Shown here: positions 35,277 through 43,745 of the stretch, piece by piece
Position numbering within the stretch: the first letter of the stretch is position 1
How the letters are laid out: each line of letters opens with the position of its first letter
DNA from: Aequorivita lipolytica
GTDB lineage: Bacteria; Bacteroidota; Bacteroidia; Flavobacteriales; Flavobacteriaceae
NCBI RefSeq assembly: GCF_007997135.1
Contig: NZ_VORU01000005.1
Span: 62,001-126,000 of the forward strand
DNA length: 64,000 nucleotides
Direction: 5' to 3'
Program-made: the position numbers and the translations under genes
Notes under the pieces: generated by a model
What the model saw: the letters and a program-made list of their open reading frames with translations, nothing else
What the model was told of the DNA's origin: nothing
The model's database searches: none

Positions 35277-35921
35277 TTAAAGTTTTAGCATCCCCAAAAA
35301 CTCCCCTCTGCCAATCTCCTCCGCTCCCAGACTTTCCAAATGCTCATTATAAAGTTGGCAATCGATAAATTTATAATTTTTAATCTTTACATATTCCGAA
35401 AGATGATAAAAAGCCACTTTTGAAGCATCGCTCACCAAGCTGAACATGCTCTCGCCACAAAAAACTTTTTTGTGAGGTAGCTCTATCACGTAGAGGCCGC
35501 CCACTAATTTATCGTTTTCCCAAACCTCAATAGAGACAGCGTATCCAGCTTTGTGTAAAGCTGTATAGGCCTCTTGCATTTCTTTGGTTATCCACGTTCC
35601 TGCTTCACCTTTCCGTGGGACTGTGGCACAATAATCTATGACCTCAGCAAAATTTTTATTGAAAGTAATTTGGAACTTTTCACTTTTCAAGGTCTTCCGA
35701 AGACTTTTGGAAACCTTGAATTTTTCGGGAAACAAAACCATCCGTGGATCTGGGCTCCACCAAAGAATGGGCTGATCATCTTCAAACCACGGAAAGATTC
35801 CAGAGTTGTAAGCAAGCAGCAAGCGCTGCACCGAAAGATCGCCTCCAAGGGCTAGCAGTCCATCGAAAGTAGCTTCTTTAGGATTGGGAAACCAAAGCTG
35901 TTCAGTTAAATAATGCATCAT
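35277..35921 (-). CDS. aat: Leucyl/phenylalanyl-tRNA--protein transferase
   Basis: A 214-residue Aat enzyme of the N-end rule pathway, adding Leu or Phe to proteins with N-terminal Arg or Lys. The family motifs LLALGGDLSVQRLLLAYNSG, GIFPWFE, WWSPDPRMVL, GEAGTWITKEM and CGESMFSLVSDASKVA are all present. The length is normal. It follows a minus-strand terminator, so it probably has its own promoter. Confidence 0.95.
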   Translation of the reverse strand: MMHYLTEQLWFPNPKEATFDGLLALGGDLSVQRLLLAYNSGIFPWFEDDQPILWWSPDPRMVLFPEKFKVSKSLRKTLKSEKFQITFNKNFAEVIDYCATVPRKGEAGTWITKEMQEAYTALHKAGYAVSIEVWENDKLVGGLYVIELPHKKVFCGESMFSLVSDASKVAFYHLSEYVKIKNYKFIDCQLYNEHLESLGAEEIGRGEFLGMLKL

Positions 35922-35946
35922 CCAAAATTGGTAAAAATTTTCACAT

Positions 35947-35981
35947 AAAAAAACCTCGAAGAAATTGGTATTTCTTCGAGG
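35947..35981 (-). terminator. Terminator of the DUF3127 gene
   Basis: Perfect 11-base arms 35954-35964 and 35971-35981, loop of 6; on the minus strand followed by a T-run (complement of A-run 35947-35953). Confidence 0.8.
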
Positions 35982-36015
35982 CCATTTTAACCATAGGAAT
36001 GGTTACCATCCTTAA

Positions 36016-36393
36016 TTAAAAGGGAAGATCGTCGTGTTCTTCTTCGTTAAAATCATTAGCCGGCTCAAAAGCATCAGCGGGTGGCATTGGAGGCATATCG
36101 CCACTTGGGGATGCCTGTGATGCATTTTCAACACGCCATCCTTGAATGCTATTAAAATATTTGGTTTCGCCCTGTGGGTTTACCCACTCGCGACCGCGAA
36201 CATTAATGCTAACTTTCACATCCTGCCCCACTTTATAGTTGTTCAGCAAGTCTGTTTTGTCCTGCACAAATTCAATCATTATATGCTGCGGATATTGCTC
36301 TTCGGTAGTAATTACCATCTCACGTTTCCTAAAACCATTGTTTCCGTAGGTCTTGGTTTCATCTATCATTTTTATTTTTCCCTGTAATTCCAT
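36016..36393 (-). CDS. DUF3127 protein with SSB-like acidic tail
   Basis: A 125-residue protein: an N-terminal OB-fold-like domain (MELQGKIKMIDETKTYGNNG, then ISINVRGREW-type strand with WVNPQGETKYFNSIQGWRVE) matching DUF3127, followed by a Pro/Met linker and the acidic tip NEEEHDDLPF. That tip mimics the C-terminal DDIPF of single-stranded DNA-binding proteins, which docks repair and replication partners. A nucleic-acid-binding role is likely but not established. Single gene with its own terminator. Confidence 0.82.
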   Translation of the reverse strand: MELQGKIKMIDETKTYGNNGFRKREMVITTEEQYPQHIMIEFVQDKTDLLNNYKVGQDVKVSINVRGREWVNPQGETKYFNSIQGWRVENASQASPSGDMPPMPPADAFEPANDFNEEEHDDLPF

Positions 36394-36454
36394 TTCTAAT
36401 TTTTTATTCTTAATTATTATTTTTGATTAAATATGCACGCGATGAATCGCGAGC

Positions 36455-37330
36455 CTACAACTTGCTTAGCAAAAGCTTCCATGCTTCTTCGATTTTTCCA
36501 TCGCAAAGAAACGTTTGTGCTTTTTTATGGATCAATTCTGAATTGTTTGAAGCAACAATTTTTTTAAGTTCGTCCGAAGCATTTATAAAGATATTAATTT
36601 CTTCTGAATTTGGGAAATTTTCTACGTTACCCAACATTCCCAAATCGTTCCCAGTCAATACCTTGCTGTTGCGGATTTTTTCGGGAAGTGCATCTACACC
36701 TATTCCCAAACTTGATAATGGTTTTGGCACTTCAAAAAGACCAGCTTTGGCGCGGCTGTACCAATTACCGCCAAGACGCGAAACCGTATCAATCTTAAAA
36801 GGATCTATTGCGCCGTTTTCATCCAAGATTTCTTCTTTTATGTGGATTTTTACTACTTCGCAAATCACTAAATTTCCTGCACCGCCTTCTGTACCTAGTG
36901 CGATAACTTCATTCACTTTACATTCCAATTGTACGGGAGCTTCAGCAACACGTGGTGGTTTAATCATTTCTGACGCTAATTCTGTAAATCCGGCTTTTGC
37001 AAATTCGTTTACACCTTTGGCATATTCCGTTGAGGAAAGGGACATTTGCTGCACCATTTCAAAACTAACAATGTTTATAACCACTTCGGGCACTTCCAAA
37101 ACATTTTCATAAGTATGTTTCGTTGTATTATCGCGCCCGCGCCTTGCGGGTGAAAATACCAAAATGGGTGGCTTTGCGCTAAAAACATTAAAAAAACTGA
37201 AAGGCGAAAGGTTTACATTGCCATTTTTATCTACAGTACTTGCAAATGCAATAGGTCTGGGCGAAACTGCGCCCAGTAGATAACCGTGTAATTTTCCGGT
37301 GGATAATTCGTGTGGTTCAATAGAGATCAT
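36455..37330 (-). CDS. Flavin reductase family protein
   Basis: A 291-residue FMN-binding split-barrel protein. The N-terminal MISIEPHELSTGKLHGYLLG is followed by SPRPIAFASTVDKNGNVNLSPFSFFN, the FMN-binding signature, and PPILVFSPARRGRDNTTKHT. Such proteins reduce FMN or act as flavoprotein oxygenase partners; the substrate is unknown. Start ATG at 37330 is preferred over an extension from 37393 since a promoter -7 box (37337-37344) lies directly upstream. It diverges from the histidine kinase gene. Confidence 0.85.
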   Translation of the reverse strand: MISIEPHELSTGKLHGYLLGAVSPRPIAFASTVDKNGNVNLSPFSFFNVFSAKPPILVFSPARRGRDNTTKHTYENVLEVPEVVINIVSFEMVQQMSLSSTEYAKGVNEFAKAGFTELASEMIKPPRVAEAPVQLECKVNEVIALGTEGGAGNLVICEVVKIHIKEEILDENGAIDPFKIDTVSRLGGNWYSRAKAGLFEVPKPLSSLGIGVDALPEKIRNSKVLTGNDLGMLGNVENFPNSEEINIFINASDELKKIVASNNSELIHKKAQTFLCDGKIEEAWKLLLSKL

Positions 37331-37336
37331 TGCTTG

Positions 37337-37344
37337 CAAATGTA
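37337..37344 (-). promoter_or_regulatory. Promoter -7 box TACATTTG for the flavin reductase gene
   Basis: Exact TAnnTTTG on the minus strand, only 6 bases before the ATG at 37330, implying a leaderless or nearly leaderless mRNA. Confidence 0.5.
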
Positions 37345-37469
37345 CCCAAAGATTATAGCTTGTAAAAACTTGATTGTACAATAATATCAACATATTTGCT
37401 TTATATTTAAACCTGCTTTTGGAATGTAGGTCTACTTTTAAAGTTCAATCTGCTATTAACTTTTTTTAT

Positions 37470-38624
37470 ATGCTTCGCAACAAATCACTCTCCCGTTGGG
37501 GTTTTATTTTGGCTTCCCTTATTGTAATCAGTCTTATTTTGTGGAATACGTACATTTTTTTTAGTCAATTGAAGGAAAACGAACGTGCCAAAATGGAGAT
37601 TTGGGCAGTAGCGCAAGAGGAGTTGGCGCAAAGCCAAGAAGACGAAGGAAGCCCAATAAGCGAAACCGCCCTTACTATAATAAGAAGCAACAGCTCTACC
37701 CCAATGATCCTGCATACTTTAAAAGAGGATAGCTATACTGGAAGAAATATTGATGAAGAAATACTGGACAATGAAAAAGACCGAAAAAAGAAAATAGAAC
37801 AGTTTATTTCGGAATACAAACCGCTTGAGGTAACTTATAACGACCAAGTGCTTTCTGTAATTTATTTTGGAAATTCTCCGTTAATCAATAAACTTAAATA
37901 TTACCCAGCTGCATTAATTTTGATAATATTTCTTTTCATTCTAGCAGTTTACCTTTTTTACAAAACTTCCAAATCTGCCGAGCAGAATAAGCTTTGGGCA
38001 GGAATGGCTAAAGAAACAGCGCACCAAATAGGCACACCGCTATCTTCATTAATTGGTTGGACAGAAATTTTAAAAAGCGAAAATGTAAATCCAGAATATA
38101 TTTTAGAAATGGAGAAAGATGTTTCCAGATTAGAAACAATTACAGAACGTTTTTCAAAAATAGGCTCGATGCCGAAACTGGAACGCTGTGATTTGGTTGA
38201 AGAGACAAAAGCAACATTTCAGTATTTACAAAAACGAACTTCAAAACTTATACATTTTCAACTAAACATTCCGGAAGATCCTGTATTTGTTCAATTAAAC
38301 CCGCAGCTCTTCAGCTGGACCATAGAGAATCTTGTGAAGAACGGCATTGATGCGATGAAAGGAAAAGGAACCATAACCATTTCCATAGAAGAAAATCCTA
38401 AATATGCGCTAGTTCACATTACCGATACAGGAAAAGGTTTGACCAAAAGTGAATTTAGAAGAATATTCACACCAGGCCACACTACCAAAAAACGTGGCTG
38501 GGGCTTAGGTCTTTCACTTGCTAAACGAATTATAGAGGAATACCATAATGGAAAAATCCGTGTTCTTAAAAGTGTCCCAAACCAAGGCACAATTATGGAA
38601 ATAGCACTAAAAACTGAAAACTGA
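37470..38624 (+). CDS. Membrane sensor histidine kinase
   Basis: A 384-residue histidine kinase. Two transmembrane helices (about residues 11-31 and 142-165) enclose a periplasmic sensor region of about 110 residues rich in Glu and Lys. The phospho-acceptor is in ETAHQIGTPLSSLIGW (His in AHQIGTPL), a variant H-box common in Bacteroidota. N-box NLVKNGIDAM, G1 ITDTGKGL and G2 GWGLGLSLAKRI are present. No response regulator is adjacent, so it is an orphan kinase here. The start MLRNKSLSRW at 37470 is chosen; an upstream extension to 37374 looks non-coding. Confidence 0.87.
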   Translation: MLRNKSLSRWGFILASLIVISLILWNTYIFFSQLKENERAKMEIWAVAQEELAQSQEDEGSPISETALTIIRSNSSTPMILHTLKEDSYTGRNIDEEILDNEKDRKKKIEQFISEYKPLEVTYNDQVLSVIYFGNSPLINKLKYYPAALILIIFLFILAVYLFYKTSKSAEQNKLWAGMAKETAHQIGTPLSSLIGWTEILKSENVNPEYILEMEKDVSRLETITERFSKIGSMPKLERCDLVEETKATFQYLQKRTSKLIHFQLNIPEDPVFVQLNPQLFSWTIENLVKNGIDAMKGKGTITISIEENPKYALVHITDTGKGLTKSEFRRIFTPGHTTKKRGWGLGLSLAKRIIEEYHNGKIRVLKSVPNQGTIMEIALKTEN

Positions 38625-38626
38625 CA

Positions 38627-38971
38627 ATGAAACATAAAACCCACACGCTGCACACAGCGCGCTTGAAAAATAATTGTCCAACGTGTTTTGGAACAGATGG
38701 GCTTGAAATCACTTTTACACAGGAAGAGAAAGAAACGCCATTCTTTAAAACACCAGATACAGCGGTAGCTGAAAAACTTTATTGTAGCACCTGTAATAAC
38801 AATATCTACCCCGTAAATTGGACCGAAGACATTGAACGCGTTTTTGATTACAACAAAAAAATAGCGGAAACCAATAAGCAATATTTAAAGGTAAAACCAC
38901 TATTCTATATTTTAATTGTTACAGCTATTGTTCTCGTAGCGGCCGTAATATATATTTTAATCCCAGCTTAG
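38627..38971 (+). CDS. Zinc-ribbon protein with C-terminal membrane anchor
   Basis: A 114-residue protein with four Cys in two CxxC knuckles, NNCPTCFGTDG and YCSTCNNN, about 45 residues apart, which would bind one zinc ion. A single C-terminal helix (FYILIVTAIVLVAAVIYILI) anchors it in the membrane. It starts 2 bases after the histidine kinase stop, so it is probably cotranslated. Family and function not recognised. Confidence 0.68.
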   Translation: MKHKTHTLHTARLKNNCPTCFGTDGLEITFTQEEKETPFFKTPDTAVAEKLYCSTCNNNIYPVNWTEDIERVFDYNKKIAETNKQYLKVKPLFYILIVTAIVLVAAVIYILIPA

Positions 38972-39363
38972 GCTTTCAATTTTTCTGAAATTGCTTCAGC
39001 CAAAAATTTAAATTCCTCAGAAGTCATTTTTACTTTTTTGGTGAAACGCATGTCATCCATTTCATTTAGCGGAATAAGATGAACGTGCACGTGCGGCACT
39101 TCCAAACCAACTACAGCCATACCAACCCGTTTGCAGGGAACAGTTTTTTCCAAAGCTCGGGCTACTTTTCTGGAAAACTGCATTAATTGCAAATACATAT
39201 GTTCACCCATATCGAAAACTTTATCGATTTCATCTTTCGGAACACATAACGTGTGCCCCTTTGCGTTCGGGTTTATATCCAAAAAAGCGATGAAATTATC
39301 GTCTTCTGCAATTTTGTAACAAGGAATTTCACCCTCGATTATTTGTGTGAAAATAGATGCCAT
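38968..39363 (-). CDS. HIT family protein (nucleotide hydrolase)
   Basis: A 131-residue histidine-triad protein. The catalytic motif VPHVHVHLIPL (HxHxH) lies near residue 100, and FLDINPNAKGHTLCVPK is the nucleotide-binding segment. HIT proteins hydrolyse AMP-linked nucleotides such as aminoacyl-AMP by-products. It is 2 bases downstream of greA on the same strand and overlaps the convergent zinc-ribbon gene by 4 bases. Confidence 0.93.
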   Translation of the reverse strand: MASIFTQIIEGEIPCYKIAEDDNFIAFLDINPNAKGHTLCVPKDEIDKVFDMGEHMYLQLMQFSRKVARALEKTVPCKRVGMAVVGLEVPHVHVHLIPLNEMDDMRFTKKVKMTSEEFKFLAEAISEKLKA

Positions 39364-39365
39364 AT

Positions 39366-39842
39366 TTAATCTCTTGTAATTTCCAATATTTCGAATTTAA
39401 GCACACCATTGGGCACTTTTATCTCTGCAACCTCGCCTACCTCTTTACCCAGCAAGCCGTGACCAATTGGAGAATCTACGGAAATCTTTCCGGATTTAAG
39501 ATCGGCTTCGCTTTGTGCTACCAACTTATAAACCATTTCCATACCGTTGTTTTGGTTTTTAATCTTAACCTTAGAATGTACCAAAACTTTACTCAAATCC
39601 AATTGCGATTCATCTATCAAACGGGCATTTGCTAAAACCTCCTCCATTTTGGCGATGCGCATTTCAAGCATTCCCTGCGCTTCTTTGGCGGCGTCATATT
39701 CAGCGTTTTCACTCAAATCGCCTTTATCGCGGGCTTCAGCAATTGCATTGGAGGCTTTTGGACGCTCCACATCACGTAGCTGATCTACTTCATCCCGTAA
39801 TTTTTTTAATCCTTCAGCGCTATAATAAGATACTTTACTCAT
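39366..39842 (-). CDS. greA: Transcription elongation factor GreA
   Basis: A 158-residue GreA/GreB family factor that rescues backtracked RNA polymerase. The N-terminal coiled coil carries the basic patch and acidic tip region DKGDLSENAEYDAAKEAQG, the signature of GreA; the C-terminal FKBP-like domain ends with SPIGHGLLGKEVGEVAEIKV. Two tandem hairpins lie in its upstream leader. HIT follows in an operon. Confidence 0.95.
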   Translation of the reverse strand: MSKVSYYSAEGLKKLRDEVDQLRDVERPKASNAIAEARDKGDLSENAEYDAAKEAQGMLEMRIAKMEEVLANARLIDESQLDLSKVLVHSKVKIKNQNNGMEMVYKLVAQSEADLKSGKISVDSPIGHGLLGKEVGEVAEIKVPNGVLKFEILEITRD

Positions 39843-39893
39843 AACTTCATCGTTTGTGTATGCAGAACATACATATTCTTTAATATAACAAAA

Positions 39894-39954
39894 TCCCGAC
39901 TCGTGGCGGGACTCACTTTAATAAATTGAAAAAATCCCATACGCTGACGGGATT
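39894..39954 (-). promoter_or_regulatory. Two tandem hairpins in the greA leader
   Basis: On the minus strand AATCCC...GGGATT followed by T6 (39954-39928) and then TCCCG...CGGGA followed by T4 (39911-39890). They lie between a -7 box and the greA ATG. They look like terminators but no minus-strand gene lies upstream to end, so they may be attenuators or a small RNA. Confidence 0.5.
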
Positions 39955-39962
39955 GTGTTTAA

Positions 39963-39970
39963 CAAATATA
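39963..39970 (-). promoter_or_regulatory. Promoter -7 box TATATTTG upstream of greA
   Basis: Exact TAnnTTTG on the minus strand, directly ahead of the tandem hairpins and 120 bases before the greA ATG. Confidence 0.4.
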
Positions 39971-40025
39971 CTAAAAATTTACTTGTTCTGTAATTTGTTG
40001 TAATTTCGGCCTTAAAATTATTTTG

Positions 40026-40463
40026 ATGAAAAATATAATTCTTCTTCTATTGACTGTTTTAATAACGCTTTCTTGCTCAAAGAATGATGATAAAAAAGAA
40101 CGCAATCCCTTTTTAACTGACCCTGTTGTAAGCTTAAACTTGAACCTTAATTTGCCAGAATACAATCCGTTGAAATTTCCCGGCAATTTCGTACTAACTT
40201 CGCAAGGAATAAAAGGAATTGTAGTTTTCTGCGTAAGTGAAACCCAATATTTTGCATTTGATCTTACAGATCCAAATCACGTTCCCAGCGATTGTTCGCG
40301 AATGGAAGTGAACGGCCCAATAGCCAGTTGTCCTTGTACAAATGATGACAATGAGTATAATATTATTAATTTCGGAAGGCATACTACTGAGCCAGATGCA
40401 AAATACCCTATGCAGCAATATCGTGCGGAGCGCAACGGCAATAACATTGTAATTAGTAATTAA
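40026..40463 (+). CDS. Flavobacterial lipoprotein, possible Rieske-like fold
   Basis: A 145-residue lipoprotein with lipobox ITLSC, lipidated at about Cys16. The body includes LKFPGNFVLTSQGIKGIVVF, then CSRMEVNGPIASCPC and a final MQQYRAERNGNNIVISN. Similar flavobacterial lipoproteins look like Rieske-type folds, but the C-x-H ligand pair of a real 2Fe-2S Rieske centre is not seen, so no cluster should be assumed. A TTG one codon earlier is ignored in favour of the ATG at 40026. Confidence 0.6.
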   Translation: MKNIILLLLTVLITLSCSKNDDKKERNPFLTDPVVSLNLNLNLPEYNPLKFPGNFVLTSQGIKGIVVFCVSETQYFAFDLTDPNHVPSDCSRMEVNGPIASCPCTNDDNEYNIINFGRHTTEPDAKYPMQQYRAERNGNNIVISN

Positions 40464-40525
40464 CTTTCAAAATATGCTTCAATAGAATTTAGTAGTTAGT
40501 TACATTACAAATATATTAGTCTAAA

Positions 40526-41056
40526 ATGAAAATCTTAATTAGCATGCTTATTTTATTTTCTTCAATCACTTCAAAAGTAATTTTTGATTTTAACGAAAAA
40601 TCCAACATCAAAGACTGGCTTATAGTTGATGATGTGGTAATGGGCGGTAAATCTTCAGGAACCTTTAGTTTAAGTAAAGAAGGTTTTGGTGTTTTTGAAG
40701 GAAACATACTGTTAGATAATAATGGAGGATTCTCTTCTGTGCGATATGGTTTTCAGAAAATTCAAGTAAAAAATCACACTAAAATTGTTATTAAACTAAG
40801 AGGCGACGGCAAAGAATATCAATTTAGGATTAAAGCAAATTCCGATGACTATTATTCGTATATCGCACCTTTTAAAACCTCGGGGGAATGGGAAGAAATA
40901 GAAATTCCTTTAAAAGAAATGTATCCTTCATTTAGAGGAAAAAAACTTGACAAACCAAATTTTACCGAAAACTATATTGAAGAAATTACCTTTTTAATAG
41001 GAAACAAAAAAAAGGAAAAGTTTAAACTTTTGATTGATAAAATAGAAGTGAAGTGA
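40526..41056 (+). CDS. CIA30 family protein
   Basis: A 176-residue protein matching the CIA30 (complex I intermediate-associated protein 30) family: DWLIVDDVVMGGKSSGTFSL, then NGGFSSVRYGF and a C-terminal ITFLIGNKKKEKFKLLIDKI. The fold is a galactose-binding-like beta sandwich. The first 15 residues form a short signal-like helix, so it may be exported. Bacterial members have no proven link to complex I; the role here is unknown. Confidence 0.82.
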   Translation: MKILISMLILFSSITSKVIFDFNEKSNIKDWLIVDDVVMGGKSSGTFSLSKEGFGVFEGNILLDNNGGFSSVRYGFQKIQVKNHTKIVIKLRGDGKEYQFRIKANSDDYYSYIAPFKTSGEWEEIEIPLKEMYPSFRGKKLDKPNFTENYIEEITFLIGNKKKEKFKLLIDKIEVK

Positions 41057-41212
41057 CACCCTTAAGGCATCACCAATGAAGTCTATTTCGGTGCTTATTC
41101 AAAAAAAACAGTGAAAAATAATTCTTAACTTATATCAAGAAAATGAAAACTCGGACCTAAAAAGACCCAAGCCTTCATTTATAAGAGATAGAGACAATTC
41201 AGCATAATTTCT

Positions 41213-43405
41213 TTAAAACTTCACAGTAGCCCCCACCAGAAAATTAATAGTAGCCTGCGGATAATAGCCAGCGCCTTCAACAGTAGTTACAGTTCCCGGA
41301 TTACTGAAATCATCATCATACGTATAAAAATAGCCGTTGGAAATATATTTCACATTAAAAATATTGTTCACCAAAGCTGAAAAAACCACTTCTTTTATCA
41401 ACGGAAGCGAATCCAAAGTGTAAACTATATTCAAATCATTGATGAAGTAGCTGTCCAGTTTTGAAGCTTCGCTATCAATATTCCCCATATATTGTTCACC
41501 CACAAATTTTGAAAGAAAGCCTAATTGTAATTTTTTTATTGGTGTATATTCCAGCATATTTCCTGCAACTACAGAAGGCGAAAATGAAATATTTGTGTTG
41601 CCCAAATTAACCAATCCACCATCGCGAGAGGCAACAAAATCTACGTTTTTATTAGTGCTCAAAGCTATATTTGGAATAGTTCTCAAATTTTTCAAAAGTT
41701 GTATTTCTGCATCAACCTCTAATCCCAAACGGTAGCTTTTTCCACTGCTCGTTCGTAAACCCGCACCCACATCGTTCAATTCTCCTGAAAGCACTAATTG
41801 GTCTTTATAATTCATATAAAAAATATTGGTATTTACCTTTGTCTTCTCGGAAGCAAAACGCCAGCCTAGTTCAAAATCGTCTAATTTTTCAGGGGTAATA
41901 ATTCCCTGCTCGTAATCGTTCCGAGATGGCTCGCGATGCGCTTTTCCGTAAGAAAAATAGAATTGATTTGAAAGATTTAATTTATAAGTCAATCCGGCTT
42001 TTGGGTTGAAAAATGAATAGTTTTCATCCACATTTAAGGGCACCAAATCTGACGTAATCCCCGAAGTTTTATAATTCAAAAACCTGCCCTGCAAATCGCC
42101 GAAAATGCTCCATTTTTCATCAGTTCTATAAGTGGCTTTTGAGAAAACAGTAAACTCGCTTTTCTCACCATTTCCATTATAATAACGATCGCGGATTTCA
42201 GAATTACTGGCGTAACGCGCCCAAATTACTTCCCCATAATGATCGCCCGTGTAATAGCTGTAAAAAGCTCCACCCGTAAAATCTATCTTATTGTTTTTAT
42301 AATTCACGTTTGCATTAGCTGCATAAAAATGGTTGTCTAACCAACGGCGTCTGATTAAATCTGTAGTATTTATAGTATCTCCGCCAATTTCAATTGGTTC
42401 AAAACCATAGGTTTCAAAATCCTCATCTTCTTTGTATTGCTCAAAATACCCCTTTCCTTTTGTGTAATTGAAAGAAACATTCGTGCTCCAGTTGTTGTTG
42501 AAACGTTGGTTCCAAAGTAATTGATAGTGATCCTGCGCATAATTATCAACTTCATTATCATAAAATTGAATATTTCCCTCTTCATCGGTATATTCTCCAA
42601 CAGTATTGTAGGTTCTGTCATTTTTAAGTTTTTCGGGATCTTCCAAACCGTTCCAAGATTGGTAAGTTATATTTTTACCACCAAAAGCTAATGCTTTAAT
42701 TAGCGTATTTCTATTCACAAACGCTCCCTGCAAAAAATACGATTTCAAGTCTGAACTGGCTCTGTCAATATATCCGTCGGATTGAATGGTTGACAATCTT
42801 CCTGCTAATTCAAAATGATTAGAAAGCAATCCAGTACTGAACTTAACGTTATGTTTACTCGTATTATAACTGCCAAAGGAATTCGCAATTTCACCGTAAG
42901 CTTCGTTAGAAACGGCATCGCTCAACAAATTTAAACTTGCACCAAAAGCTCCAGAACCATTGGTGGAAGTTCCCACGCCGCGTTGCAATTGCAAGCTTTG
43001 CACCGAAGAAGTAAAATCGGGCAAATTCACCCAAAACGTCCCTTGGCTTTCAGAATCGTTATACGGAATTCCATTGAGCGTAACATTCACGCGCGATGCG
43101 TCGCTTCCTCGAACACGAATGTAGGTATAACCCACGCCCGCACCCGCATCGCTCGTGGTAACAACGGATGGCAGATAGTTTAGCATATACGGAATATCCT
43201 GCCCAAGGTTTCGTTTTTCAAGTTCCTCTTTGTCGAGGTTTGAGTGGGTAATTGGTGAATCTGCATCAACGCGGACGGCTTGCACCAAAACTTCATCTAA
43301 AGTTTCAACTTTTGTTGTGTCTTGTAATTTTCCCTGTGGCGTTTCCTGAGCGGAAACCGTACAAAATAGTGAAGTAAATACTGCGGAAATCAATAACTTT
43401 TTCAT
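41213..43405 (-). CDS. TonB-dependent outer membrane receptor, TPP-riboswitch controlled
   Basis: A 730-residue TonB-dependent receptor. After the signal peptide (KLLISAVFTSLFCTVSAQ) comes a TonB-box-like ETLDEVLVQAVRV, the plug domain with YIRVRGSDASRVNVTLNGIP and LQLQRGVGTSTNGSGAFGAS, and a 22-strand barrel ending in a C-terminal aromatic strand (GATVKF). The TPP riboswitch with terminator in its leader implies uptake of thiamine or a precursor, as proposed for Bacteroidota Omr1-type receptors. It is well suited to supply the PnuC-like inner-membrane carrier encoded upstream. Confidence 0.92.
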   Translation of the reverse strand: MKKLLISAVFTSLFCTVSAQETPQGKLQDTTKVETLDEVLVQAVRVDADSPITHSNLDKEELEKRNLGQDIPYMLNYLPSVVTTSDAGAGVGYTYIRVRGSDASRVNVTLNGIPYNDSESQGTFWVNLPDFTSSVQSLQLQRGVGTSTNGSGAFGASLNLLSDAVSNEAYGEIANSFGSYNTSKHNVKFSTGLLSNHFELAGRLSTIQSDGYIDRASSDLKSYFLQGAFVNRNTLIKALAFGGKNITYQSWNGLEDPEKLKNDRTYNTVGEYTDEEGNIQFYDNEVDNYAQDHYQLLWNQRFNNNWSTNVSFNYTKGKGYFEQYKEDEDFETYGFEPIEIGGDTINTTDLIRRRWLDNHFYAANANVNYKNNKIDFTGGAFYSYYTGDHYGEVIWARYASNSEIRDRYYNGNGEKSEFTVFSKATYRTDEKWSIFGDLQGRFLNYKTSGITSDLVPLNVDENYSFFNPKAGLTYKLNLSNQFYFSYGKAHREPSRNDYEQGIITPEKLDDFELGWRFASEKTKVNTNIFYMNYKDQLVLSGELNDVGAGLRTSSGKSYRLGLEVDAEIQLLKNLRTIPNIALSTNKNVDFVASRDGGLVNLGNTNISFSPSVVAGNMLEYTPIKKLQLGFLSKFVGEQYMGNIDSEASKLDSYFINDLNIVYTLDSLPLIKEVVFSALVNNIFNVKYISNGYFYTYDDDFSNPGTVTTVEGAGYYPQATINFLVGATVKF

Positions 43406-43477
43406 TCGTGATAATGTTTAAATTATACGAATAAAAGGGGCTTTATTCTATGTTAGTTAACTGTTTAAATAAAAAAT

Positions 43478-43515
43478 CCCTGAAAATAATACGTCGTGCA
43501 TTATTACAGGGGGTT
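43478..43515 (-). terminator. Riboswitch expression platform terminator
   Basis: On the minus strand CCCTGTAATAATGC pairs with GTATTATTTTCAGGG around a 5-base loop, followed by ATTTTTTATTT. It sits between the TPP aptamer and the receptor ATG, the position of a ligand-controlled terminator. Confidence 0.75.
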
Positions 43516-43523
43516 TCTATTTA

Positions 43524-43662
43524 GTGTCCCTTGGCAGCATTACCCGCCCAGGTTCTTTGGGTATAATCTCAGCCTTTTGAAGTTCGAATTTTGAGCGACG
43601 AGCGACGAAATAATTTCGTATCTCGTATTTCTAATTTCCTATTTCAAAAAGCACCCCTTTGA
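43524..43662 (-). ncRNA. TPP riboswitch (THI element)
   Basis: Minus-strand leader RNA of the receptor gene. It begins AAAGGGGTGC, then GGCTGAGATTATACCC, CAAAGAACCTGGGCGGGTAAT and GCTGCCAAGGGACAC, matching the conserved core (GGGGUGC / CUGAGA / ACCC / GAACCUG / GGUAAUGCC / GAAGGGA) in order and spacing, with a long variable P3 stem. Riboswitch and terminator occupy most of the 340-base gap between arfB and the receptor gene; the rest (43663-43745) is AT-rich with no feature seen. Confidence 0.93.
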
Positions 43663-43745
43663 GATGTTCGGCAAAGATACCTCTTTTAAATCTCAAATTG
43701 CAAATAACAAATTCCAAATAATTGCAAACAATAAAAATTAGTACA

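Noticed and set aside
36423-37112. A 229-codon plus-strand reading frame
   Set aside because: It lies antisense within the well-supported flavin reductase gene and shows no family features.
38414-38881. A 155-codon minus-strand frame
   Set aside because: Antisense to the 3' end of the histidine kinase and the zinc-ribbon gene, whose motifs are clear.
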